This document shows, in pieces, positions 52,958-61,395 of a stretch of 64,000 bases of DNA (positions are counted from its first letter, which is position 1; each line of letters begins with the position of its first letter). Both the position numbers and the translations under genes were made by a program. Source of the stretch: Halobaculum halobium (GTDB lineage: Archaea > Halobacteriota > Halobacteria > Halobacteriales > Haloferacaceae). The stretch is taken from assembly GCF_030127145.1 (NCBI RefSeq), contig NZ_CP126158.1, forward strand, positions 558,001-622,000, given 5' to 3'. The notes below the pieces were generated by a model, which worked only from the letters and a program-made list of their open reading frames with translations, did no database searches and had not been told where the DNA came from.

Positions 52958-53833
52958 ATGGAGGGACGCGCCGCCGCGCCCGGCGCCGGGACCGTCGTCA
53001 ACGCCCTCGCGACGGGCCGCGGCGCCGCGTTCGCGCTGGATCTGGAGACGACCGCGACCGTCACACTCGACCCCGACGAGGAGGGGGTAGCCGGCGCAAT
53101 CGACGGCGCGCCCGACGGCGACACCACGCTTATCGAGCGGTGCGTCGAGCGCGTTATCGACCGCTACGGGGCCGGCGAGGGGGGAACCGTCGAGACGGAA
53201 AGCGAGGTACCGACCGCCGCTGGGCTGAAGAGTTCGAGTGCGGCCGCGAACGCGGCCGTGGTGGCGACGCTGTCGGCGCTAGGATTGGAGGTGGCGAACG
53301 ACCCCGACGCCGACGTGACAAAGACCGAGGCGTGTCGCGTCGGCGTCCGCGCCGCGCGCGACGCCGGCGTCACCGTGACGGGCGCGTTCGACGACGCGTC
53401 CGCGTCGATGCTCGGCGGCGTGACCGTCACCGACAACCGCGAGGACGACCTGCTCGTCAGCGACGACCCGTTCGCCGAGCACGCGCTCGTGTGGACGCCG
53501 CCGGAGCGCGCGTACTCGGCGGACGCGGACGTGACCGCGTGCGAGCGCGTCGCACCGATGGCTGAGTTGGCAACGCAGTTGGCGCTCGACGGCGACTACG
53601 CCCGGGCGATGACGGTGAACGGCCTCGCCTTCTCGGCGGCGCTGGGGTTCCCGACCGATCCCGCGGTGGAGGCGATGGCCGAGTGCGACGGCGTCTCGCT
53701 GTCGGGCACCGGGCCGAGCGTCGTCGCCGTCGGCAACCGCGACGACCTGACGGCGGTGCGCGAGCGGTGGGACGAGCGAGACGGCGAGACGCGACTGACG
53801 ACCACACGCGAGCGCGGCGCCCGCGTCCTGTGA
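52958..53833 (+). CDS. aroK: Shikimate kinase, archaeal GHMP type
   Basis: 291 residues from the ATG at 52958. Archaeal shikimate kinases belong to the GHMP superfamily and are unrelated to bacterial AroK. Visible: APGAGTVVNALATGRGAAFA (motif 1), the ATP loop PTAAGLKSSSAAANAAVVAT (motif 2), VTGAFDDASASMLGGV, and VSLSGTGPSVVAVGN (motif 3). It phosphorylates shikimate on the path to chorismate. It is followed 31 nt later by chorismate mutase, which confirms the aromatic amino-acid context. The 51-codon upstream extension has shadow composition. Confidence 0.95.
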   Translation: MEGRAAAPGAGTVVNALATGRGAAFALDLETTATVTLDPDEEGVAGAIDGAPDGDTTLIERCVERVIDRYGAGEGGTVETESEVPTAAGLKSSSAAANAAVVATLSALGLEVANDPDADVTKTEACRVGVRAARDAGVTVTGAFDDASASMLGGVTVTDNREDDLLVSDDPFAEHALVWTPPERAYSADADVTACERVAPMAELATQLALDGDYARAMTVNGLAFSAALGFPTDPAVEAMAECDGVSLSGTGPSVVAVGNRDDLTAVRERWDERDGETRLTTTRERGARVL

Positions 53834-53864
53834 CCGACCCGCGATCACACCACGAGATCAGATC

Positions 53865-54176
53865 ATGAGCTACGACGATACGAGCCAGACACCCGAGGAG
53901 TTAGAGGCGATGAGCCTGGACGAACTGCGCGAGGAAATCGCCGACATCGACCGCGAGCTGGTCGAACTCATCGCCCGGCGGACGTACGTCGCCGACACCA
54001 TCGCCGGCGTGAAAGACCGGCGTGACCTGCCGACGACCGACGAGACGCAAGAGCAGGCCGTGATGGACCGCGCCGGCGACAACGCCGAGCGCTTCGACGT
54101 GGACGCGAACCTGGTGAAGGCGATCTTCCGGCTGCTGATCGAGTTGAACAAGGTGGAGCAGCGGGAGAGTCGGTAG
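53865..54176 (+). CDS. aroQ: Chorismate mutase (AroQ type)
   Basis: 103-residue all-helical AroQ-class chorismate mutase, converting chorismate to prephenate. Conserved features: MSLDELREEIADIDRELVEL with Arg and Asp of the active site, IARRTYVADTIAGVKDRRDL, and the C-terminal helix ANLVKAIFRLLIELNKVEQR. It is probably co-transcribed with shikimate kinase (31-nt gap). The prephenate dehydrogenase that uses its product is at 62981-63805. Confidence 0.95.
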   Translation: MSYDDTSQTPEELEAMSLDELREEIADIDRELVELIARRTYVADTIAGVKDRRDLPTTDETQEQAVMDRAGDNAERFDVDANLVKAIFRLLIELNKVEQRESR

Positions 54177-54250
54177 TCGACGACACCCTCCGCGGTCGAC
54201 GCAGACGGGCCGAACGTCACGGCTTTGTTCCGGTGGTACAAGACACAGTT

Positions 54251-54628
54251 GTGAACAGCATCCGTCCCGCGGCCTTGGACGAGAGGCTCGAAGCGGCCGA
54301 CGCGCCGTTCGTGCTGGATATTCGACCGCGGTCGAACTTTCAGCGGACCGCGATCGATGGCAGCCACAACGCCCCGGTCTACGACGACCTCCGGCGCGGA
54401 GACGACGGATCGCTGCGCGCGCACCTCGATGAGATCCCCCGCGACGAGGACGTGGTCGTCGTGTGCAAGATGGGCGTCGTCGCAAAGCGCGCGACGAGCG
54501 TCCTCGACGCCGCCGGCTACGACGCGATGACGCTCACCGGCGGGATAAGCGGGTGGAAGGGGTACCAGCGGAACTCGATCGGGTACAGGGTCCGTTCGCT
54601 GGTCTGGGACCTCAAGTCGGCGGTGTAG
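54251..54628 (+). CDS. Rhodanese-domain sulfurtransferase
   Basis: 125 residues from the GTG at 54251 (an upstream in-frame GTG at 54233 is possible). Single rhodanese domain: FVLDIRPRSNFQRTAIDGSH (CH2A-like), then the active-site loop VVVVCKMGVVAKRATSVL with the catalytic Cys near residue 76, and YDAMTLTGGISGWKGY at the C-terminus. It may carry persulfide for sulfur transfer or simply act in cyanide/thiosulfate metabolism; the partner is unknown. Confidence 0.88.
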   Translation: MNSIRPAALDERLEAADAPFVLDIRPRSNFQRTAIDGSHNAPVYDDLRRGDDGSLRAHLDEIPRDEDVVVVCKMGVVAKRATSVLDAAGYDAMTLTGGISGWKGYQRNSIGYRVRSLVWDLKSAV

Positions 54629-54670
54629 CGGATATCGACGGCGGAGCGCACAGCAGCCCGGCCGTCCGGC

Positions 54671-55732
54671 TCACCCGCGGACGCCGATCCCGCCCTCGTT
54701 GCGCGTGAGGAGGTAGCAGACGAACGAGGAGAGCCAGTGCGAGCCCGCGTAGTCGTCGGTGAACGCCTCGTCGACGCCGCGGCGGGCGTGGGCGACGGCG
54801 GCCCGTCGGACTGTCTCTCGCCTCGGGCCGTCTGGGAGCGCATCGGCGACGCCGGCGAGCGCCCACGCCCGCGAGACGTTCAGTCCGATCAAGTGGAGCG
54901 CGACGCCGCCTTCGCCGTCGGCGACGGAGACGGGCGCGGGGAGCGCGTCGAGATCGGGGAGGAACTCGTCGAACCAGTCAGCGAACGGTCCCGAGTCGGC
55001 GACTCGTCGCATGAGATCCGCCTCCGCGAGCGCCGGCGAGAGGAAGTCCCACCCGAGCGGTTCGTTCCCGATCGGCGCGTCGACGTCGTCGCGGTAGAAC
55101 GCCAGCGCCGTCTCGACGACGCGCCGTTCGAGGCCGTCGTCGCCGACCGTTCGCGCGTAATCGAGGACCAGCGAGAGGGCGAATGCGGTGTTGCCGTGGG
55201 TCCCGACGCGAAACGGCCGATCCATCGTGAGAAACCGGTCGACCACGAGTTCGCGGATCCGCCCTTCCAACGGGGAGAGCGCGTCGCCCCAGTCGGTCGC
55301 TCGGGGGTCGTCCCAGCGGTCGAGCTCGGCCGCGAGCGCGAGCAGCCACGCCCAGCCGTACGGGCGCTCGAACGTCTCGCGGTCCTCGAACCACGCGACC
55401 TCGCCGGCGACGCGGCCGGCGGTCAGCCGGTCGTCGATCCCCGTCGCGATCGCGTCGCTGTCGGGGTGATCGGGGAACAGCCGCAGCGCGCGGACCAGAC
55501 TCCAGTGGCTGTGGACCGCCGAGTGCCAGTCGAAGCAGCCGTAGAAGACGGGATGGCGCTCACGCGGCGGCGTCACGTCGTCGGGGCCGTCGACGGCCCC
55601 GGCCGCGTGGGGGTACTCGGTGTCGACGCCGTCGAGCGGGTGGGCGGTCAGCCGCGACGCGGCGCCGGCGTCGATCCAATCGGCCCGGCCGGAGAGGAGC
55701 GTCTCGTCGTCGGGCGGGGAGAAGTCGTTCAT
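54671..55732 (-). CDS. DUF2891-family protein
   Basis: 353 residues matching the DUF2891 family of predicted alpha/alpha-toroid proteins. Conserved Trp/His-rich stretches: RHPVFYGCFDWHSAVHSHWS near residue 60, FERPYGWAWLLALAAEL, RVGTHGNTAFALSLVLDYA, NEPLGWDFLSPALAEADLMR and GSHWLSSFVCYLL. The repeated His/Trp/Glu positions look like a carbohydrate-type active site, but no activity is established. There is no signal peptide. It stands alone, convergent with the rhodanese gene and 69 bp from carbonic anhydrase. Confidence 0.87.
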   Translation of the reverse strand: MNDFSPPDDETLLSGRADWIDAGAASRLTAHPLDGVDTEYPHAAGAVDGPDDVTPPRERHPVFYGCFDWHSAVHSHWSLVRALRLFPDHPDSDAIATGIDDRLTAGRVAGEVAWFEDRETFERPYGWAWLLALAAELDRWDDPRATDWGDALSPLEGRIRELVVDRFLTMDRPFRVGTHGNTAFALSLVLDYARTVGDDGLERRVVETALAFYRDDVDAPIGNEPLGWDFLSPALAEADLMRRVADSGPFADWFDEFLPDLDALPAPVSVADGEGGVALHLIGLNVSRAWALAGVADALPDGPRRETVRRAAVAHARRGVDEAFTDDYAGSHWLSSFVCYLLTRNEGGIGVRG

Positions 55733-55801
55733 ACCCCGGTGTCTCTCCGGGCCGAGTTCAATCGGTCGGCTCCGTGCGACCGAGTCGCCTCCACTGTCGA
55801 T

Positions 55802-56491
55802 TCAGTACGTCCACAGTCGGCGGACCCGGTCTGCGACCTCCCCGTGCTCGCCCCGGAGCACTTCGGGGTCGCGCTCGCCGTCGACGTTGATCACGTGGAC
55901 CTCGCCGCGCTCGCCGCCGTACACGTCTTGGAAGTCGTAGACGACGCCGACCACGTCCGTGTCGTCGGGGACGTCGTCGCTGTTCACGAGCTGCTCGACC
56001 TGCCGGTCGACGTTGTACTCGACGAGGCGGTCCACGGCCGCGGCGTCGTCGAGTCCGTCGGGCAGCAGGTCGACGCCGGGTTCGAGGTGCGGACCGAGCA
56101 GGTCGACGCAGTGGCGGATTCCCGACGGCTCGTCGTCGCCGTCGAGATCGCCGGTGAGCGCCCCGTACGTCGCCGTCACGGCGCCACAGCCGGTGTGGCC
56201 GACGACGACCGCGGTCCGGGTCCCTGCGTGCGCCAGCGGGTACAACACGTCGCCGGAGACGACCTCGCCCGCGTCGGTGCGCTGGACGACGCGGTTACCG
56301 ATGTTGCCACAGGTGAACAGCCGTCCGGGCGTCTCGTTGCCGAATAGCTGGTCCTGCAGCACCCGGGAGTCAGAACAGCAGATCGTCACTGCCTCCGGGT
56401 GTTGCCCCTCTTGTACCTCGTCGAAGCGACCGGCGAACGCGTGGGCGTGCTCTGCGTTGTCGGCCAACAGGTCAACGATCGTCCGGTTCAT
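55802..56491 (-). CDS. Beta-class carbonic anhydrase
   Basis: 229 residues from the ATG at 56491. Zinc enzyme interconverting CO2 and bicarbonate. Beta-class ligands are seen: Cys-Asp-x-Arg in TICCSDSRVLQDQLFG (near 40) and His-x2-Cys in VVVGHTGCGAVTATYG (near 98). The spacing fits a functional active site. A TATA-like CATATGTA on the minus strand (56514-56521) is about 25 nt before the start, supporting a leaderless mRNA from this ATG rather than the GTG two codons upstream. Confidence 0.94.
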   Translation of the reverse strand: MNRTIVDLLADNAEHAHAFAGRFDEVQEGQHPEAVTICCSDSRVLQDQLFGNETPGRLFTCGNIGNRVVQRTDAGEVVSGDVLYPLAHAGTRTAVVVGHTGCGAVTATYGALTGDLDGDDEPSGIRHCVDLLGPHLEPGVDLLPDGLDDAAAVDRLVEYNVDRQVEQLVNSDDVPDDTDVVGVVYDFQDVYGGERGEVHVINVDGERDPEVLRGEHGEVADRVRRLWTY

Positions 56492-56745
56492 ACGCACGTG
56501 GTCCGCGCCCGCCTACATATGTTTGCCCGGTCGGCCAGGACGGGCAGTCCGGCCCCCTGGCGACATCGCCCCCGTTGTCCCCGGTGTAATTGGGCAGTGG
56601 GCAGATTCGAGCCGATCGTCACCGGGAGTTGTGAACGAGCGTGGATCTGGATCTCAATACAGTATTATCTTCCTAATATGGTACAGTGTGTCTAAGGTAG
56701 TTCCATGCAACGCTGAAATACTGGGAGGTGTTGTTCCGAGGTACG

Positions 56746-56874
56746 ATGACAGAACGAACCATGGCCGACGTCAGCCACACCGCACCGCACGGCGCCTCCG
56801 CGGACCGAGTCTGGGAGCGAGGCGGCGAGAAACCCGAACCCCGAACGGACGGCGGCGACCGCGACGACGACTGA
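56746..56874 (+). CDS. 42-residue small protein, unknown
   Basis: ORF from the ATG at 56746 to TGA at 56872-56874, with a second Met at codon 6. It contains ASADRVWERGGEKPEPRTDG and a poly-Asp end; it is charged and probably partly disordered. A GAAATACTGG box (56714-56723) about 28 nt upstream would support a leaderless or near-leaderless message. The surrounding 250 bp upstream is markedly AT-richer than the genome. I do not recognise a family with certainty. Confidence 0.55.
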   Translation: MTERTMADVSHTAPHGASADRVWERGGEKPEPRTDGGDRDDD

Positions 56875-57106
56875 GTTCTCACTGCGACTGATCGGTCCTG
56901 CTGACACCCTGACTTCCGAGCGACTGCGTCGCCTACGCGATCCCGTCAGCTACCGTGGGCTGAGTCGTCGGTACCGTTCGCCGATCCTGTGAGTGCCTCC
57001 GTTCGAACAGCGGCCGCTCGGCCCGCGCCGCGACGCTGGTAAATATTTACTCGATACGTAGTAATCTGTGAAAAGACATATTACGGAGTAATGCGTACGG
57101 TGTCGT

Positions 57107-57301
57107 ATGCCCCAGCAGGTCACCTTCGATTCGTACGCGGCAGCGGTCGCGACAGACGTCGAGGAGGCGTGGTCGCCGGACGAGCGCGCGGCGACGCCGA
57201 CGTCGGCCGACGGTCCGTACGGCGTCGAGGACGCGACGACGACCGAACTCCCGAAGCAGTACACGACGTTTGGCTGCGTGGAGTACCGGCCGCGGGAGTA
57301 G
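57107..57301 (+). CDS. 64-residue small protein, unknown
   Basis: ORF from the ATG at 57107. Acidic, with QVTFDSYAAAVATDVEEAWS at the N-terminus and a C-terminal KQYTTFGCVEYRPRE with a single Cys. Its composition is that of a real haloarchaeal protein. A well-placed TATA-like ACATATTA (57076-57083) lies about 27 nt before the ATG, so the mRNA should be leaderless. It sits between the tiny gene at 56.7 kb and an ABC transporter operon. No function can be given. Confidence 0.68.
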   Translation: MPQQVTFDSYAAAVATDVEEAWSPDERAATPTSADGPYGVEDATTTELPKQYTTFGCVEYRPRE

Positions 57302-57420
57302 CGGGCCACCAACGGGGGTGACTGCGGGAGCCGCCGACCGTTGAACTGCGGCGCCCGCGGCGTTCTCACGGGCGATAGGCGCGGCGACGGTCTCTTATCG
57401 GCGGACGCGAACCTGCGGGT

Positions 57421-58395
57421 GTGATAACCGTCGATGGCCTGCGGAAGGTGTACGGCGACTTCGTCGCCGTGCACGGGAGTACCTTCGACGTGGAGCCGGG
57501 GGAGATATTCGGCGTCGTCGGTCCGAATGGGGCGGGCAAGACGACAACGCTCAAGACGCTCGCGGGGCTCATCGAGCCGACGGCCGGCACGGTCCGCGTC
57601 GCCGGCGAGCACGCGGGCGACCCGGAGACGCGCACGGCGCTGGGGTTCCTCCCGGAGGAGTCGCCGCTGTACGAGGACATGACCGCGCGAAGCTACCTTC
57701 GGTTCTTCGCGGATCTGTACGAGGTGCCGCGAGACACGGCCGATCAGCGGATCGAAACCGCGCTCGACGATCTGGAACTGGAGCACCGCGACCGCCGACT
57801 GGGAGACGTCTCGAAGGGGATGAAACGCAAGGTCGCGATCGCCCGCTCGCTGGTCAACGATCCCGACGTGCTCGTGTACGACGAGCCGGCCTCCGGGCTG
57901 GACCCGCTCACGACGAACTACGTGCTGGAGTACGTCCGCGAGCTCGCCGACTCGGGAAAGACCGTGCTGTTCTCCGCGCACAACCTCTACCACGTGGAGT
58001 CCGTGTGCGACCGCGTCGTGATCATGAACGAGGGGGAGATCGTCGCCCGCGGCACCGTCGACGAGATCCGGGCCGACCACGGCGAGACGAGCTACCGCGT
58101 GTTCACCACGGTCCCCGTCGAAGGGAGCGATCCCGACGGCGACCGCCACGTGTCGGTCGTCGACTCGATGGACGCCGTCGAGGCGGTCCGGGAGGCCGCC
58201 GCGGACGCCGGCGGCGAGGTCGCCGACATCCGCACACGCGAGTCGACGCTGGAGGAGATCTTCCTCGACGTGGCCGGCCAGCCGATGCCCGGGAGCCGCC
58301 GGATCGAGCCCGGTTCCGACTCGCCAACGGCCGCTGGGAACCAGGAGGGCGATGATCGCGCGGATGCCGAAGTGTCGCCGGAGGCCGGAGAGTGA
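57421..58395 (+). CDS. ABC transporter ATP-binding protein (ABC-2 exporter type)
   Basis: 324-residue nucleotide-binding subunit from a GTG at 57421. It has Walker A GPNGAGKTTTLKTL near residue 38, a signature-loop LGDVSKGMKRKVAIARSLV (an LSxGxxR variant), Walker B VLVYDEPASGLDP and switch His in VLFSAHNLYHVE. The NatA-like C-terminal domain ends in an acidic tail. It energises the two permeases that follow: its stop overlaps the first permease start by 4 nt. The exported substrate is unknown; NatA-type systems export sodium, peptides or lipids. Confidence 0.93.
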   Translation: MITVDGLRKVYGDFVAVHGSTFDVEPGEIFGVVGPNGAGKTTTLKTLAGLIEPTAGTVRVAGEHAGDPETRTALGFLPEESPLYEDMTARSYLRFFADLYEVPRDTADQRIETALDDLELEHRDRRLGDVSKGMKRKVAIARSLVNDPDVLVYDEPASGLDPLTTNYVLEYVRELADSGKTVLFSAHNLYHVESVCDRVVIMNEGEIVARGTVDEIRADHGETSYRVFTTVPVEGSDPDGDRHVSVVDSMDAVEAVREAAADAGGEVADIRTRESTLEEIFLDVAGQPMPGSRRIEPGSDSPTAAGNQEGDDRADAEVSPEAGE

Positions 58396-60203
58396 TCTCG
58401 CCGCGGAAGGTCCTCCGCGTCGCGCGATGGGAGATGAGTCGCACCACCGGGACTGTGGACCGGAAGACGGCGGTTCTGGGAGGAGTCGCCCTCCTCCTCA
58501 CGCTGGGCGTCGTCGCCGGCGGCCTGCTCGCGGGCGGCGTCGCGCTCGACGAGGACATCTACGCGGTCGCCGTCAGCCCCGACAGCCCGTACCACGAACC
58601 GGTGGCCGACGCCACCCCGCTGGAGCCCGTCCCGGCCGGCGCGCCGAACGCGGACGTGTACGTCGATGACCGCGATCCGGGCGACCGGTCGGCGACGGTC
58701 TCGGTCGCGGACACCCCGAAGGGACAGGCGGCGCTCGGCGCGTTCAGATCCGCGGTCGAGCGCCACAACAACGGATTGCTCCTCGCCGAAGCGAACCAGT
58801 CGGCCGCGTTCCCGGTCGGCGTCACCCTCAGCTACGTCGAGCGCGGGAGCCAGCGCATCGGCACCAACGACGGCGGCGTCGCCACCGGCGACGACGGCGT
58901 GACCGACGGCGACGGCGCAGGCGGCGGCAACGCGGGCGGCGACGGCGCCGGCGGCCCCGGCTCGACCGACGGCGACACCGCGGGCGGCGGGCTCGGCGTT
59001 CCCGACTTCGGCGGCGTCGCGGGGCCGCTGTTCGGCGGTCAGCCGACGGGGTCGCCCGCGGAAATCTCGCCGCCGTTCCCGTTCTCCTCGCTCGTGCTCG
59101 CGTTCGCGTTCCTCGTGCCGATGAACTTCGTCATTCAGGCGTACGGTTCGACGATCCTGAACGAGCGCGTGAACCGTCGCGGGGAACTGTTGCTCGTCGC
59201 GCCGCTGTCGGGGAGCGACATCGTCGCGGGCAAGACCCTCCCGTACGCCGCCGCGGCGCTGATCGCGACGACGCTCATCGCGGCGGGCGTCGGCGGCGGG
59301 GTGATCGCAGTGGCGGCGGTGTTCCCGATCGCGTTGGTGTTCCTCGCGTCGACGTTCGTCGGCGCGATGTTCGCGCGGTCGTTCAAGGAGCTCACCTTCG
59401 TCACTGTCACCGTCTCGGTGACCTTGACGACGTACGCGTTCGTTCCGGCCATCTTCGCGACGGTCACACCGATCGCACTCATCTCGCCGCTGACGCTCGT
59501 CGTGCGCGACCTGCAGGGGGAGGCGGTCGCCATCGGCGAGTACCTGTTTTCGACGGGGCCGTTCTACCTCACGGCGGCGACGCTGTTCGCGATGGGCGTC
59601 GGCGTCTACCGCGAGGAGGACATGTTCACGCAGCGGGCGGTCCCGCTGAAGTTCCTCGACGCGCTCGCGGTGCGACTGCACCGCCCGCGCGACGTGGCGC
59701 TGCTGTCGGCGCTGTCGATCCCGTTCGTGTTCGTCGCGGAGCTGCTGGCGGTCGCGCTGCTGTTCGCGCTCCCGCAGGGAGCCGCGATCGTCGGCCTGCT
59801 CGTCGTCGTCGCGGTCGTCGAGGAGGTCGCGAAGGGCGTCGGGATCTACGCGGGCTTCTCGCAGTCCCGGTTCGAACGCGACCTCCCGACGGCGCTGAAG
59901 CTTGGGGCGCTCTCGGGCGCCGGCTTCTTCGTCGCCGAGAAGGCGACCGCGGTCGTCCAGATCGTCGGCCTCGGGTCGCTCCCGCTCGGGGAAGCGGCGT
60001 TCGGCACCGCCGGCGTCGGCGCCGACCTCGGGCCGGTCGCCGGACTCGGCCTGCTGGCGCTGCCGCTCGTGCTCCACGTCGTCACGGCCGCCGTCGGCGC
60101 CGTCGGCGCGACGCGCGGACGCCGCTCGTGGGCGGCGACGCTGCTCGTCGCGATGGCGATTCACTTCGCCTACGACCTCACGGTGGTGAGCGCCCTTGGC
60201 TAA
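58392..60203 (+). CDS. ABC-2 permease fused to PrsW-like membrane protease domain
   Basis: 603 residues. The N-terminal half is an ABC-2 permease: a first helix near residue 28 (VLGGVALLLTLGVVAGGLLA), a long extracytoplasmic loop with a Gly/Asp-rich stretch (about 165-200), then helices starting near FAFLVPMNFVIQAYGSTILN with the NERVNRRGELLLVAPLSG coupling motif. The last 170 residues resemble PrsW/CPBP-type intramembrane metalloproteases: VVEEVAKGVG (EExxK near 477), AGFFVAEKAT (Glu near 516) and IHFAYD (His about 591, Asp about 595). This suggests an exporter that could also cleave a membrane substrate. It overlaps the ATPase and the next permease, so all three form one operon. Confidence 0.85.
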   Translation: MISPRKVLRVARWEMSRTTGTVDRKTAVLGGVALLLTLGVVAGGLLAGGVALDEDIYAVAVSPDSPYHEPVADATPLEPVPAGAPNADVYVDDRDPGDRSATVSVADTPKGQAALGAFRSAVERHNNGLLLAEANQSAAFPVGVTLSYVERGSQRIGTNDGGVATGDDGVTDGDGAGGGNAGGDGAGGPGSTDGDTAGGGLGVPDFGGVAGPLFGGQPTGSPAEISPPFPFSSLVLAFAFLVPMNFVIQAYGSTILNERVNRRGELLLVAPLSGSDIVAGKTLPYAAAALIATTLIAAGVGGGVIAVAAVFPIALVFLASTFVGAMFARSFKELTFVTVTVSVTLTTYAFVPAIFATVTPIALISPLTLVVRDLQGEAVAIGEYLFSTGPFYLTAATLFAMGVGVYREEDMFTQRAVPLKFLDALAVRLHRPRDVALLSALSIPFVFVAELLAVALLFALPQGAAIVGLLVVVAVVEEVAKGVGIYAGFSQSRFERDLPTALKLGALSGAGFFVAEKATAVVQIVGLGSLPLGEAAFGTAGVGADLGPVAGLGLLALPLVLHVVTAAVGAVGATRGRRSWAATLLVAMAIHFAYDLTVVSALG

Positions 60204-61358
60204 CGAGACCGTGGGGGACGAGGACACGCCTGCGGACGTGTCTGAGCCGATCCCCGGAACGGTCGCCGCCGGCGACCGCACGGGTCGCGACGCCCGCTGG
60301 ACGATCGCCAAGCGGGAACTCGCGTCGCTGCGCTCGGAGAAGACCATCGTGCTTGCGCTGCTCATCCAGCTGTTCGTCGCGGCGTTCTCGTCGTTCCTCG
60401 TCGTCGGACTCGTCTCGCTGTACGACCCCGGCGCCGCCGCGGGCTACTCGGTCGAGACGGCCGTCGCCGGCGACGACGCGGGCGATCTCCTGCGCGCGAT
60501 CGGCGAGACGGACGGCATGGCCGCCGAGCGATACCCGACCCGTCAAGCGGCCGCGGACGCGTTCGCGGACGGCCGGGTCGATGCGGCGATGCTTTCGACC
60601 GCGACCGAGCGGGGGACCCTCGAAGTCAGGGTGCTCGTCCCCGACGGCAACGTCGGGACGACGCTGGTCGTCGTGCGCGCTCGCGAGGCGCTGCGGGCGT
60701 TCGAGCGGCTGGAGCGTGACCAGCGCTCGGCATCACTGACTGCCGAGACGCTCGAACTGCCGCCGCGTGCGGGATCGTCGCCGTACTTCGGGTTCACCTA
60801 CACGGTGCTCATCCCGCTGTTGCTGTTCCTCCCGGTGTTCATCGCGGGGTCGGTAACCGTCGACTCGCTGACCGAGGAGCGTGAGCGCGGCACGCTGGAG
60901 TTGCTCCGGGTCGCGCCCGTCACGATGACCGATATCGTGGAGGGGAAGCTCCTCGCGGCCGCCGGACTGGCACCGATCCAGGCGGCGCTGTGGCTCGCAC
61001 TGCTGTCGGCCAACGGCACCGCGATCGCCCCGGCGCCGAGCGCGCTCGCGACCGTCGCCGGCGTGCTCGGACTGCTCGGACTCACCGCGGGGCTGGCCGC
61101 GCTGGTGACGGCGATGGGCGCGGCGCTCGCGCTCACTGCGCCGGACCGGCGGGCCGCACAGACAGTGTACTCGCTGGGCGTGCTCGGGCTGTTCGGCGCG
61201 GCGGCGCTGTCGCCGGCGAACCCCGCGAACGTCGCCGCGAAGCTGCCGTCGGGAGCGCCGACGCGAGCACCGCGCTCGCCGTCGTCGCCGTGGTCGTCGC
61301 CGGCGGCGTCGCCGTCGCCGTCGCTCGGGCCGGGGTGGCGCGGTACGGGCCCGCCTGA
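60196..61358 (+). pseudogene. Second ABC-2 permease, frameshifted near the C-terminus
   Basis: A TTG at 60196 overlaps the previous gene by 8 nt (a GTG at 60211 is an alternative). The product is an ABC-2 permease: first helix LALLIQLFVAAFSSFLVVGL, a soluble loop, LIPLLLFLPVFIAGSVTVDS, the coupling motif LTEERERGTLELLRVAPV, and more helices. Near residue 352 (AAKLPSG) the frame turns into Pro/Ser/Arg nonsense and runs on through the next gene's antisense. A final helix (ALAVVAVVVAGGVAVAVARA) ending at 61358 is in another frame. One added base in the GGG at 61251-61253 restores a 387-residue protein. An assembly indel is the likeliest cause. Confidence 0.85.
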
Positions 61359-61395
61359 GTCGACGGCCCTTCGCACAGGTCGCTTCCGGCCGTGC

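Noticed and set aside
58092-60365. 757-codon leftward frame antisense to the ABC permease
   Set aside because: Arg/Glu/Gln-rich repetitive composition with no motifs; it is the mirror of the permease gene's third-position GC bias.
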